The position numbers and the translations under genes are program-made. The notes below the pieces were generated by a model. That model was not told the DNA's origin. It saw only the letters and a program-made list of their open reading frames with translations, and did no database searches. From Kingdonia uniflora (taxonomy: Eukaryota; Streptophyta; Magnoliopsida; Ranunculales; Circaeasteraceae), in assembly GCA_014058105.1 (NCBI GenBank), contig JACGCM010000581.1, positions 1 to 64,000 on the forward strand: a stretch of 64,000 nt of DNA. Reading direction: 5' to 3'. Shown here one piece after another: positions 22,126 to 33,400 of this stretch (positions are counted from its first letter, which is position 1; the number at the start of each line of letters is the position of its first letter).

Positions 22126-23060
22126 AGGATACTTAAATTGGCGTAAAATCAAGTCGCAAAAGCGAAAACTTGAATATTACGAAAATCTAATTAAAATTAG
22201 GGTTTTCTCTAAACTCTAAAACTCAAAATAAACATAAACTTAATTATTCTTTATTCTCTCATCAGCAACTGAATAAAATGTTACACCACCCTCTCCTACA
22301 TATCCTAGAACCCTATGATATCTTTCCTAGAATATCTCCCAATATCTCTCCAAAATAGAAATAAACTAAATACTAGAAATTTCTAAAACAAGTTCCAAGA
22401 GAACATAAAGTAAAATAGGACGACACCTAAGACGTGTGGGAAACGAGTATGGACGATGTTCACATCATAAATGAAAATCCTCAATTATGTTGTTCGGCTC
22501 AACCAGAAATAACAAAAGGTGATAGATAATTTGGAGGAGCCTGATATTCAATGCTCGGCTTTTGACCTTATCACGTCCATATTTAATCCTTTCAGGCAGC
22601 TCCAACCCATGTCTTTAAATGACTAAAGACATGATTTAGGGCTTAGTCGAGCAAATATGAGCTCAAATCACACTCCATATCAAGGAGAATTAATATGGAT
22701 TTTTTTTATCGAATATCAAATCTTCAAAAAAGTAAGGCCATATCCAATAGCCAACAAAGTTCTCATATCGTCGATGTTGTATTCACGCCGAAATGAAGAG
22801 AAATCTTGCAAAATATGGAAAGAAAATGGTACTTTAAGGATTGCCTATTGAGCCACTAGCAAGAAGCTCTTCAAATCGTAACATTGAACTTGCTCAGTTT
22901 CTTTACCTAATGTTTTCAGTGAGAACGATCGGCCTCTGTTACATGAAGTAACATATTTTTACCCTTGGTCTAGAGTCTAGACTTATGTTTTAAAGAGAAA
23001 AACCAACTAAAGCATAAAAAATAAAAGAAATTGTGTACGATATTATATCCTTCAAGTTCA
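22126..23060. other. AT-rich spacer right of the Harbinger element
   Basis: No domain or transposon end is recognised. The ORF at 22657-22851 is not convincing. Confidence 0.35.
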
Positions 23061-23087
23061 AATCATGATCGTGATATCGATCAATAA

Positions 23088-23294
23088 CTACCAGAAATAT
23101 GACACTAAAATACGTAACTTTGTTCTTTGGTGAATCAGCAATCTTGAGAGTCTCTTGAATGAGCTTCTGCGCTTTTTGCTTCTGATTTCTATCCTCATGC
23201 TCTCACTCTTGTCTACCTTATCATAACATTTCTTCGGCTTTAGAGCTTTCAGTTTAGACTTGAGACTCACCACCAATCTCCCTATGCCCATCAT
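23088..23294 (-). pseudogene. Small basic plant protein, frameshifted
   Basis: The minus-strand ATG at 23294 (or 23291) begins MMGIGRLVVSLKSKLKALK, followed by KCYDKVDKSESMRIEIRSKK. The frame at this point changes: one base appears to be missing in the run at about 23170-23178. The alternative frame continues QKLIQETLKIADSPKNKVTY. Together they resemble a family of very short, basic, uncharacterised plant proteins with a KSESMRVEIRSRKA core and a DSP tail; this is from memory and was not searched. Upstream on the minus strand there is TATA-like sequence (CTCTATAAATTAG near 23365, and a second TATA-like run near 23510) and a CT-rich leader, so a promoter is plausible. Either a sequence error or a recent pseudogene would explain it. 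No function is known to me. Confidence 0.55.
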
Positions 23295-23355
23295 CGTTCA
23301 CCAAAATATTCTGAAATGTTTCAAAGATTAAACACAAGGAGAAGAGTTTGAAAAT

Positions 23356-23372
23356 CACTAATTTATAGAGCA
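23356..23372 (-). promoter_or_regulatory. Possible TATA box of the small basic gene
   Basis: The minus strand reads GCTCTATAAATTAGTG about 70-80 bases upstream of the ATG at 23294 and is followed by a CT-rich leader. The position suits a plant TATA box with a short 5'UTR. A second candidate (ACATATATAG) lies near 23510. Confidence 0.35.
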
Positions 23373-23519
23373 AAACAAGTCGAAAATACTAATAAGGGAA
23401 AAATGAGTTGAGAAAGGAGAACAAGTGAGAGAGGCAAAACCTGAATGATTAACAGTCTTAGCTTCACAAGGAAAGTGCTAAAGACCAGGGTGGAGAGCAA
23501 GCCCGTTCCAACTATATAT

Positions 23520-24772
23520 GTAAAGATTTTCTATAATGACCACTATGCCCCTGTAATGTCTTTTTGTTTTTGGAGAAATATCAAATACGCTTATAGTTTT
23601 GTTATGTATTAAGCGTTGTTTGGCAGTGACGAACCTAAGGATTATTGGTTGTTTCTGTAAGCGCCAAAAACCGTCCCAAAAACAACCCGAGCAGATGTCA
23701 CTTAATTTTGTTATTATAGTTTTCTGCAGCTCATATTTGTACATGCGTTGGTCAGGAGATTGTTTTTCAGAGTTTGTACTCTGCCGAACATTAAAACATA
23801 TTGGAATGCCAAGCACAACGTAAGAGTATACTTAAGAATACTGAATATATAGGTTAAGTTGTAACTGGCAAATTATCACTAAACCTATCCGCATTCATAA
23901 ATGAGCCTTGTGTTAATCATACTTTCCAGGCATTTTTCTGAACCACAACATTTTGAAGAAGATTAGCTCCGAATAAGCGAATTGCTCATTTCAGATTTCT
24001 TAGGGTCACATTTTTTCAAAGTCATAATGCTGATAAGTTACTTATGATCCCAGATTAGGCCTGGAAACTACAAAACTTGACTAGACAATCTTAAACGTGT
24101 ACCAAGGTTATTGGACGGGCGACAAAACTCAATATTTTTAACTTTGGTATAGCAACCTTTGTATGGTAGGGAAAACCCCAGATGGGTATTGTTGGATGAT
24201 TCTCCTTCTCATAGCTATTTAGATAACTAGTCACCATGGATATTGGTCCCCCAAGGACAATTTAGTTTTGGGTTGCAACTTAGCAACAAAAAGATCTTGT
24301 CATTGTTTCATTGGAAATGGCATCATATATTGGACTAACACGAATGTCTTCTTTTCTCTTCTATTTTAGGTGAAACCCATTAGTCCTTGAGTTGGACAAA
24401 ATACCATACCTAACATGTCCACAAAAAACAGCAAATTTAAGTGCAAAAGGGGTTGTGTTTTTTTCTTAGTTTTTTTTTTAAAAAGCGCTTTTTTCTTAGT
24501 TTATTTTTTAAAATCACTTTTTTCTTAGTTTATTTGAGCTTGAAGTACTCTTTTTTGTGCAGAGACACACATGTAAACCCACTCCCTCTTGTTTATATTA
24601 TGTTTCTGTATCATTCCAACTTGTTTGTAAGCTTGTTTTGAAAGTTTTGTTAGATACAACCAAGGTTCAAAGTATATCAATCTTGGCTGATCAATGAAAA
24701 TCCAATCAATACATTTAATATATATCGTATATAAAAGAAAACTACTAACGCAGAAGCGATTAACAAAAAAGA
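23520..24772. other. AT-rich spacer
   Basis: No recognisable gene. A T-rich stretch at 24470-24540 repeats TTTTTTCTTAGTTTATTT two to three times at about 33-bp spacing. ORFs here are short and low in complexity. Confidence 0.35.
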
Positions 24773-25179
24773 CAACTACTTCGATTGAATTAAAGGCTGA
24801 ATAGAAACTAGATCTCCCTACTTTTGTTATAGTTTCTTCTCCAAAACTCAACCTAACATTACCTTCTACCCTAGGACTCCACTTTTAAAACCCTAGCCTT
24901 CAAAATTTGCATTATTCTCTAAAATAAAATAAACAAAAAATAGGAACAGGGAGGGTCTCCATAGAGGCCGTCTCCTAAGGGGATGCCAACTACGACCACG
25001 ACCATTATGGTTTATGATTCCTATCAACTCTCCCCCCTAAGAAGAATTCGTCCACGAATTTAAGGGGATGGACAGTTGACCGCAGTGACCGTCTCCTCCT
25101 CTAACTCTTCACCGCACATTTGTTAAAAAGCTTCATCGATATGATAACGAAGGTTCTGTGTAAGTAAAGTGATGTGCTT

Positions 25180-26450
25180 CCTAGGATTCGGACATTCACG
25201 CTTCATATGTCATATTTTCCCGCAGTTGTAGTAAATTCCCAAACCTACCCCGTCGCCCTAGGTGCCGCTGTAGTCGTTGTCGTTGCCGCCGTAGTACCTG
25301 TTGTTGGAGCCAAATAAGAACTGTAAACTGTTGGTTTTAACTTTGTTTCCGCTCGTTTAACCATTTCCACAACCTCTGACAAACTTTGGGTAGTGAATAT
25401 GGTCAACTCATCCTGTAACCGCTTTGTCAATCTAAGCTTGAACCGACTGATACGTTGTGCTTCGATTTCCGAGAACACAACTCTGGATGAAAACATATAA
25501 AAATCACTTGCATAGTCATAAACTGACTGATTCCAAGTTTGACGCAAATTTTGTAATTTATCAAAACTCTTTTCTCGTAATTTCTTGGAATGAATCGAGC
25601 CATCAACTCACGTCTCATCGTGTCCCAATCTGTAATATAATCACCCCCAGCTGTTACCCGTAATTGTTGCACCCCTTCCCACCAATTTAGCACGTATCCG
25701 GTCAACTTCGTTTTCATTAAAATAATTGCACAAGGATCTCCACAACGCTTGAATGCCAATACCCTGTCCACCCTATTTAATCAGTCAATAAAACCATCTC
25801 TATCTGTCTTACCATTGAACTTGGGGACATTAATTTTAACATCCTGATTCAGATTCTGAAAAACATAAATAATTGCATTTGCTACATGACTATCTGTGTT
25901 TCCTCGACGGTCGTACTGTTGTTGAGGTGCATACCTAGTATGACCAAGACCCGGTTCTCCTTGGTAGCCATCATTCCAAAAATGAGTTCCAGAATTAGTA
26001 AGGTGAAACCCCACGACCTCGGCCTCTCCTATCCTGAAAAACCATACATGTCATTAAGTTCACGACCGTTACTAGATTCGTTGTCTACCCAAAACGTATG
26101 ATCATCTAGAAAAGGATTCCCAGGTGCCCATTGGCTCAGCTAAAATAATGTACCCGTATGTCTTGCATCTTGAGGTGGAGTAGATATCCGATTCGGTTTA
26201 GGAGGGATGTATGAAGCAATTTCCCATTAATTTTGAAAGCTGTACCGGTTTCTTGATATCGCCAATCACCCGTACCGATTTGTTGTGGGTAAACATAACC
26301 CCCCTGTAGTCGTATTAGGTCCCCTACCTTAAACCGGAAAAGAACGGGGTTGTCCCCAATTTGTTTGACCTCCGCCCAAAGGTTGCCCGTTCCCAAAACC
26401 TCTTTGTGTACCCGAAATCGTCGTTTGATATAGAGGGTTTTGAAGCTCAC
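25180..26450 (-). pseudogene. Ty3/Gypsy-type gag remnant
   Basis: Read on the minus strand, a Gly/Gln/Asn-rich N-terminal part (26450 to about 26030, decayed) leads into VPKFNGKTDRDGFID and the retrotransposon gag core. The core has LTGYVLNWWEGVQQLR, WDTMRRELMARFIPRNY (25771-25590) and, in another frame, SVYDYASDFYMFSSR and FKLRLTKRLQDEL (25547-25400). A Thr/Ala/Pro-rich linker follows. Near 25190-25230 a damaged zinc knuckle reads YYNCGKI, stop, HMKRECPNP, its first Cys replaced by Tyr. Frameshifts and stops make it non-functional. Confidence 0.8.
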
Positions 26451-26459
26451 TGGCTAGAG

Positions 26460-26800
26460 GATTCCTTGACACCGTAGTTGTCGCCTGGGGAAGTCTATTG
26501 ACGGTCGTTGCTGCGGTGGCTATTGCGGTAGCTGCTGTGGTAGTTGTTGCGGCAGTTATTGTGGCAGTGGTTGTGGTAACTGTTGTGTGGTAGTTGATGC
26601 GATGGCTGATGTAGTACCTGTTGCGGTAGTTGCGGCAATGGCTGTTGCGGTGGCTGTTGCTGTAGCGGCTGAGGCTGTTGCTACGATAGTTGTTACGGTG
26701 GCTATTGTGGCGACTGTTGCGGTAGTGGCTGCGGTGGTGACTGCCCTGGCAGTTTCTCCGGCCCTACGGTTCTTATTGGGGTTGGTATGTGGATAGGATT
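26460..26800 (-). repeat. Q/P-rich imperfect trinucleotide-type repeat in gag leader
   Basis: On the plus strand units like TGTTGCGGTGGC and TGCGGTAGTTGC recur for about 330 bp. On the minus strand this reads mainly CAA, CAG and CCA/CCG codons (Gln/Pro), interrupted by stops. It is therefore probably the low-complexity N-terminus of the gag protein rather than the Ala/Val-rich ORF seen on the plus strand. Confidence 0.6.
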
Positions 26801-27541
26801 CAGGTTTTCCTCATCGTTCGTCGGCTCTCTCTCCATGTGGGACTCGTCAATGATGATTCGGTGAGTCATACTCGCGAGAGAAAATTCGGGTCACAATTCT
26901 CGCGACGAGAATTAGTCCCTCGTAGCTAGTGTTGAAATCTTTCTCACGTCAGAATCTGCGAATTTATCTTCGCTACCCATATCTTGAACGTCAAGTCCGT
27001 CTAAGCTATTAGAGGTGAACGAAACCCCTTCGTCGTTGAACTCTCTCATTGTTACCCCTTGTAGAGAATCCCCTTCCTCGCCCAAAGCTTTCAAGACGTA
27101 TTGGTGAAAGTCCCCATCTCCGAGCATCCCCCATAAAACAAACCCAAAGGTGCCCCCCCTTCCTCTTAATGCCACCACGCTACCTGGAAACCCCATATCA
27201 CGGCCTCCTTGAGATGAGATAACAAAACGCGATCCAAAAATGTTTTGAACTCTCCCATAAAGTTCTCCGTATTAACTCTAAACTCCTTCATCTTTTGCTT
27301 TAGATCTCGTAACCTATCTCTTCCAACTACTTAGATTGAATTAAATACTTAAAAGAAACTAAATTTCCCTACTTTTGTTATTGTTTTTTCTCCAAAACTC
27401 AACCTAACATTACATTCTACCCTAGGACTCCTTTATAGAACTAAGAGTCCTCCACCTTCTAAAATACTACCCTTCAAAATATACATTATTCTCTAAAATA
27501 AAATAAACTAAAAATAGGAACAACGAGGGTCTCCATAGAGG

Positions 27542-28256
27542 CTGGCTCCTAGGGCTGACAATTTAACCCGCCCCGCCCCGCCCTTAATGAGGCGGGTTTG
27601 GTATGACTATAGCGGGTATGGGGCGGGTTTGGTTTTTTAAAAAACTCATTTATTTAATGGGGCGGGTCTGGTTTAAGGCTTAAATAAATAGGGCCCCGTC
27701 ACCCGACCCAGTTATACCTGATATAACGTGAATACCCTTACATACAAGTTAAACCTAATTATGATTTATGAACTTTGAAGATGAAAGACATGTTACTTCC
27801 TCCTCTCCTACAGTCTTGCCTTCATAACTTCATTTCAACCTCCATATGCCCATCAGCTTCTCTTCTTCTTATACAGACCTATCGAAACTAGCTGGCTTCA
27901 TTTCAACCTTATTTTGAAGACATGTTTTCAGTTATGGCTCAATGCGGAAGTGAGGGTTAAATTGCATCTGATCCTCAGTTGGCTCAAGTGAGGGTTAAAT
28001 TGTCTCTAATCCTCAGCTCGTTTTTCCTTATTCTATTGAAGATTAAATAAAGAATTATTTCAAACTTATTCCTAGCAGCTCGTTTTTTGTTTTGTTTTTG
28101 TACAAGTGATTTATGATTTTTAAACGGGTGTTGGGGCGGGTTTGGTATAGACAAATTTAAACGGGGCGGGTTTGGGGGTAGGGTAATTTGGCGGGTATGG
28201 GGATGGTATTGCTCCACCCGCCCCAAACCTGATCCATTGCCACCCCTACTGGCTCC
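27542..28256. mobile_element. hAT-type MITE with 8-bp target duplication
   Basis: Perfect 8-bp repeats CTGGCTCC lie at 27542-27549 and 28249-28256. The element, 27550-28248 (699 bp), starts TAGGGCTGACAAT and ends ATTGCCACCCCTA, giving TIRs close to TAGGGGTGGCAAT, a classic plant hAT terminus. Several GGCGGGTTTGG / CCCGCCCC blocks near both ends form longer subterminal inverted repeats. No coding capacity is seen. It inserted into the 5' LTR of the gag-only retrotransposon and is therefore younger. Confidence 0.92.
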
Positions 28257-28307
28257 TAAGGGGATGCCAACTACGACCACAACCATTACGGTTTATGATT
28301 CCTATTA

Positions 28308-30483
28308 GTATATAAGAAGAAATATATAGTGGGAGACATCAAGGATATGCATTATAAGTTTATAAGTAAGATAACGTCCCAGGGATATTTAAAACCCTGG
28401 GAGGCTGGGACCATGGTGCAACTAGTTATAATTGTCTTATGGTCATCACTAATGATTTCCAATGTTATCCAGTATTTCTAGTTTAAGCTAACTATTTTTG
28501 TTGACTATTGACGAAACGTTAGAATGATTAATCACAGTATCACACTCTCTCTAACTTTGAATATCTGTCGAGGTTTTCATCGACGGTGCTGGATGTCATC
28601 CATGGAAGGTAAAAATTAAGGGTTTTTTTTTCTCTAGTTTTTTTTTAAATTTTTTGGCTAAGTCGGCCTGAGGTTTCATAAGTATTTGCTTACTTATTTA
28701 GTGGTGCACTCAGATGGCATGGGTCAGAGTTCTAAAATGCTCAACTAAAATTGAACCCCAACCCAACTCAAGTCATCGTGTTCGAGTAATATTGCCCAAG
28801 CCAGATTTAAGTTTTTCTGCCTCAACTAAAATAACCTCATTAAATTTAAAACTAAGAGAGGTACTTCATACAAATAAATTACACCCAAAAAGGAAAAAAC
28901 CAAGAAGGGATTCGAGAATGCAAATAGTTCGGCTTATTCTAGGACGGAGTTCAGTCCGAGGTGAGTATAGCTATGGGCTATGTTTCTAATTAACAAGGAT
29001 ATGCTTTGGATTATATTTGAGGCTAGGAAATGGGCCTTTGGCTTTCCCACATTAGTCGGGTAGGACTCGGCCTTGATAAGAAATTCTACACTTGTATAGA
29101 AGCTTTAAAATCTTGATAGTGATATCGGTCATTGGAACCCAGCTTGCCTAGCAAAAAAACATATCGGTCTTTGGATGACAAAATCATATTGTGGTCCTAA
29201 TGTACATAAAAGTCTTGCTTAGAAATCTTGATAGTGATATCGGTCATTGGAACCCCAGCTTGCCTAGCAAAAAAACATATCGGTCTTTGGATGACCAAAT
29301 CATATTGTGGTCCTAATGTACATAAAAGTCTTGCTTAGAAATGAAAATATTTGCATCTAAACAAAAAATATGCAAATTTTAACGCGCACCAAACCTACAT
29401 TTGATTTTCAGCTGCAGATTTGGTCATGTACTAGACTATTTCATGACGAAATTTGTGTTATTCCCCCACCCCCTATGTTTAGAGGTCTTTCAACCGGGCT
29501 ATTTTTATTCGCCAGACCTCTATTTTTGAAGTATTCCAGCTTCGAAAGCGAGTATGTAGAAGAAGGTTCTTCAATTGTTTTTTCACCGTGTTCTGTTCCG
29601 GTATATACTTAGTCTATGTCTCTATTTTTACTGTGAGATCTGTTTCAGTGGAAGCTTCTGTCCTAAAAACCACACACTAAAAAAATGTGCCTAAAATAGA
29701 AAAAGGTCAAAAAGTAAAAGTAAAAAACACTTCAAAACATCTGTAAAATTCTGAAACCCACAAACACATAAACAAGATGAAAATAATTCTGACTAGTTAA
29801 TTTTTTCTTATAACATTTTCCCACTTTTTTGTGGGATTATTTTCTTTCAGCATAAATTTTCTTGAAAAAAAAACTACAAGGTGGTTAATGGTGAATTTTC
29901 AGTAGTTGGGGTGAAATCTAGAAGCCAAAAAAAGATATTCACATATGGCACACTCAAAGCAAAGCCCACCATGGAAGTTTCAAAGTCAGACATGCCAACT
30001 TTCTATAATGTTAGAAGTCAAAGCTGAAATGGGTTCTATTATTCTTTTCAATCATAATTTATATTGTTTAATGGCCAATCTGAATCTGAAAGCAATATAA
30101 GTTTGGGTTTTGATTTATTATTTGGTATTAGTTTCTGGTTACTTTCCCTTTTGGGTTGATATTGAAGTTTTCTGCAAGAGGCTGTTGATTTATAAGGTGG
30201 TTTGGTTTATGGTTGCTGCTTTATTAAGAGGATATCTCGCCTTTTTCGTCTGAATATTTGTGTATTTGTATGTGTTTTGGGATTTATATTTGGAAGTTGA
30301 ATCTGGGTGTCGGTGGTTTTCTTTCATTTTTCTTCTTTGGAGAGATTTTCATTGGAAAAAGTTGATTTATTGAGGGTGTTTGCTGTTGGGGTTGTTGTTG
30401 ACTTGTTGTTCTCGAAGAAACTGCATTTTGAGGCAGAGTTTGGTATTTTTTGATAGTGGAGGTAGAGTTTTTGCTAGGGAAGA
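28308..30483. other. Spacer and 5' region of the flippase gene
   Basis: AT-rich DNA without recognised genes, containing a tandem duplication at 29108-29341. The last several hundred bases (from about 30050) become T/G-rich and presumably hold the promoter and leader of the ATPase gene. A single clear TATA box was not assigned. Confidence 0.4.
29108..29341. repeat. 115-bp tandem duplication
   Basis: Two nearly identical copies, starting at 29108 and 29223 (AAATCTTGATAGTGATATCG), differ by one added C and one A/C change. This indicates recent duplication. It lies 1.1 kb upstream of the flippase start codon. Confidence 0.92.
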
Positions 30484-33400
30484 ATGAGTGGTGGTGATGC
30501 TCCTAAGAGAAAGAGGTTGCATTTCAAATTTTCATGCCGAAATCCATCGGTTAAGGATGACAGTTTACATATAGGAGGACCGGGGTTCTCGAGAGTGGTA
30601 TTTTGCAATGAGCCAGATCGGTATGAAGCTGGACTACTCAAATATGGTGGAAACTATGTTAGGACTACGAAATATACCCTTGCGAATTTCTTCCCTAAGT
30701 CGTTATTCGAGCAGTTTAGGAGAGTAGCCAATGTATATTTCCTCATTACTGGTTGCTTGGCTTTTACACCGCTTGCTGCATATTCAGCTGTCAGTGCTAT
30801 CCTTCCTCTTATAGTTGTTATTGGGACGACTATGATCAAAGAGGCTGTTGAGGATTGGGGGCGTAAAAAACAGGTACTTACCTAACTAGCTCTTGAATTT
30901 TTTCCAGTAATGTCCAAGTTCAGCTTAGGCAATTGATAAGATTAGATAGCTAAGTTATTCTGGTTAATTTGTTTTTACTTAGTAGTTCCATTATAAATAA
31001 CTTAGTAATTCCATTATAACTTAAGGAAATATAGGAATCTAGCAAGGAGAAGATGAAAAGAGAGAGATAGAGATAGGTACGGTAACGAGTAAAAGATTGA
31101 GACTGTGATAGGGGGGGGGGGGGGGGGGGGAATAAAATAAAATTCGTAGAACATAATTTAAAGACTAGACAAAGGAACATCATTAATCTTGAAGTGTGAC
31201 TCTTCCTCTCGTCGTTCAATTACCCGGTCAGGGCAATTGGTTCTCAAACATCTTATGGAGGTATGCTTATGTCGGGAAAGCCTTAAATGCAATATTTCAA
31301 GGCACTGGAGTAATTTGCACATTGTGTTATAACAACCCATGGGACTCTGTCATCTATGTGATCCTTAGTAACTTTACCCATTATAATATGACTTTTTGCT
31401 GCATTGAAGATAATTTAATCAAAATTAAACGGATATTTGTTGAAGTATTCAAAATGATTGTCTTCTATGCCAAAACCGTCTTTAAAAATGGAAAGGTAAA
31501 ACTTGTTTGAGTTTTCATATTCTAATAGATATATTATGTTTAACCATTTAGTGTTTTTTAACCTTTTAGTAAGGTGTCATACCTGTCCTTAATTAACAAT
31601 ATGGAAATAATTTCAGGATATCAAGGTGAACAATCGAAAGGTTAAAGTACACTGCAGTAACGGAAATTTTGAATATACCGTATGGAAGAATCTAAGAGTT
31701 GGAAATATTGTGAAGGTGGAGAAGGATGGGTTCTTTCCAGCCGACCTCCTCTTGCTTTCATCCAGTTATGAGGATGCCATCTGTTATGTCGAAACCATGA
31801 ACCTTGACGGAGAGACTAATTTGAAATTAAAACAAGCTTTGGAGGCGACTTCTCACTTACATGAAGAGTCTAAATTTCAGGATTTCAAAGCTTTAGTCAA
31901 ATGCGAGGATCCAAATGCAAACCTGTACACTTTTGTTGGCAATATGGAGTTTGAAGAGCAGCAATACTCCCTTACACCTCAGCAACTTCTTCTTAGAGAC
32001 TCAAAGCTTCGGAACACAGATTACATCTATGGAGTTGTTATTTTCACGGGAAATGACACAAAGGTTATTCAAAATTCAATGGATCCACCATCTAAGAGAA
32101 GCAAAGTTGAGAAGAAGATGGATCGAGTCATCTACCTCTTGTTTTTCATTATGTTTTTGTTAGCTTTTGTTGGGTCAATTATCTTTGGCATTGCAACCAG
32201 AAAGGATCTAAAAGATGGTCGGATGAAGCGATGGTATCTTAGGCCAGATGATATAGACATTTACTTCAGCCCCAAAAGGGCACCTGCAGCTGCTTTTTTC
32301 CATTTTTTGACCGCCATAATGTTATATAACTACTTGATACCCATCTCCTTGTATATCTCCATTGAAATTGTGAAAGTTCTACAGAGCTCCTTTATAAATC
32401 AAGACCTGAAAATGTACTATGAAGAAGCTGACAAGCCTGCACGTGCTCGCACTTCAAACTTGAATGAAGAGCTAGGTCAAGTTGACACGATACTCTCTGA
32501 TAAAACGGGGACTTTGACATGCAATTCAATGGAGTTCCTTAAGTGTTCAATCGCTGGAATAGCATATGGGCGTGGTGTAACAGGGGTTGAGAGGTCAATG
32601 GCTAGAAGAAGTGGGTCACCATTGCTAGATGATGAGGGCCATATAGAGGATGATTCTGCAGATAGAAAGTCATCCATCAAGGGGTTTAATTTTGTGGATG
32701 AAAGGATCATGCACGGTAAATGGCTTAAAGAACCTAGAGCAGATGTCATTTTAAAATTCCTTCGTTTGTTGGCTATCTGTCACACCGCCATACCTGAAGT
32801 GAATGAAGCAACGGGGATGATTACTTATGAAGCTGAATCACCAGATGAGGCTGCTTTTGTCATTGCAGCAAGAGAAATTGGATTTGAATTTTACAAAAGG
32901 ACACAAACAAGCATCTCACTACATGAGTTGGATCCCATCTCTGGCACAAAAGTTGACAGGTATTTCTTACTCTTATAAAATAGAAATCTTGTAGGAAAAC
33001 ATTACTCTGTATTGCCTGATTTGTTTGTAATATTTACTAAGAAACTGTTTCCATGGATATCTGATCTAAATGCATAAGCAGGAAAATCATTACATGTCGC
33101 TCCCCCTGATTAAATGATTTCCCCCCTCAAGTATTTCTTACATAAGAATTGCAATTAACTTACTCTTGCTATCTTCTTTAGCTATGATATAGATCAAGAT
33201 TCAAGATGCTCACCTATTTCTATGCTTTCAAATTTCTGTTATATTTATATTGGTGATAACTAAACTTGTCAGCAGGTATTCATCAATTTGCAGTTTTCTC
33301 ATATTTGTCCTATTTGTTTTCATTTTTGTAGGTCATATAAGTTTCTTAACATTCTGGAGTTTAATAGCTCAAGAAAGAGGATGTCGATAATAGTAAGAAA

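Larger units (their letters stand above)
24773..28307 (-). mobile_element. Short gag-only LTR retrotransposon (TR-GAG-like)
   Basis: Two direct copies of about 250 bp, 24773-25026 and 27324-27549 plus 28257-28307, flank about 2.3 kb of internal DNA; the second copy is split by a hAT MITE. On the minus strand the LTR starts TGATAGGAATCATAAACC. Immediately before the 3' LTR is a polypurine tract (25027-25039, reading AGGGGGGAGAGT on the minus strand). Just inside the 5' LTR the minus strand has GGTTACGAGATCT, a degraded match to a tRNA-Met primer site. The inside encodes only gag-type sequence, with no protease, RT or integrase seen. This fits a non-autonomous TR-GAG-type element of the Ty3/Gypsy kind. 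No clear target duplication was found. Confidence 0.75.

Noticed and set aside
24441..24641. Phe/Leu-rich ORF resembling a membrane peptide
   Set aside because: It is produced by poly-T repeats; no homology or plausible start context.
26587..26796. Plus-strand Ala/Val-rich ORF
   Set aside because: It is the complement of a Gln/Pro-coding low-complexity stretch in a minus-strand gag leader; the composition is an artefact.
30950..31510. ORFs within flippase intron 1
   Set aside because: They lie between confirmed splice sites and have no domain; intronic noise.
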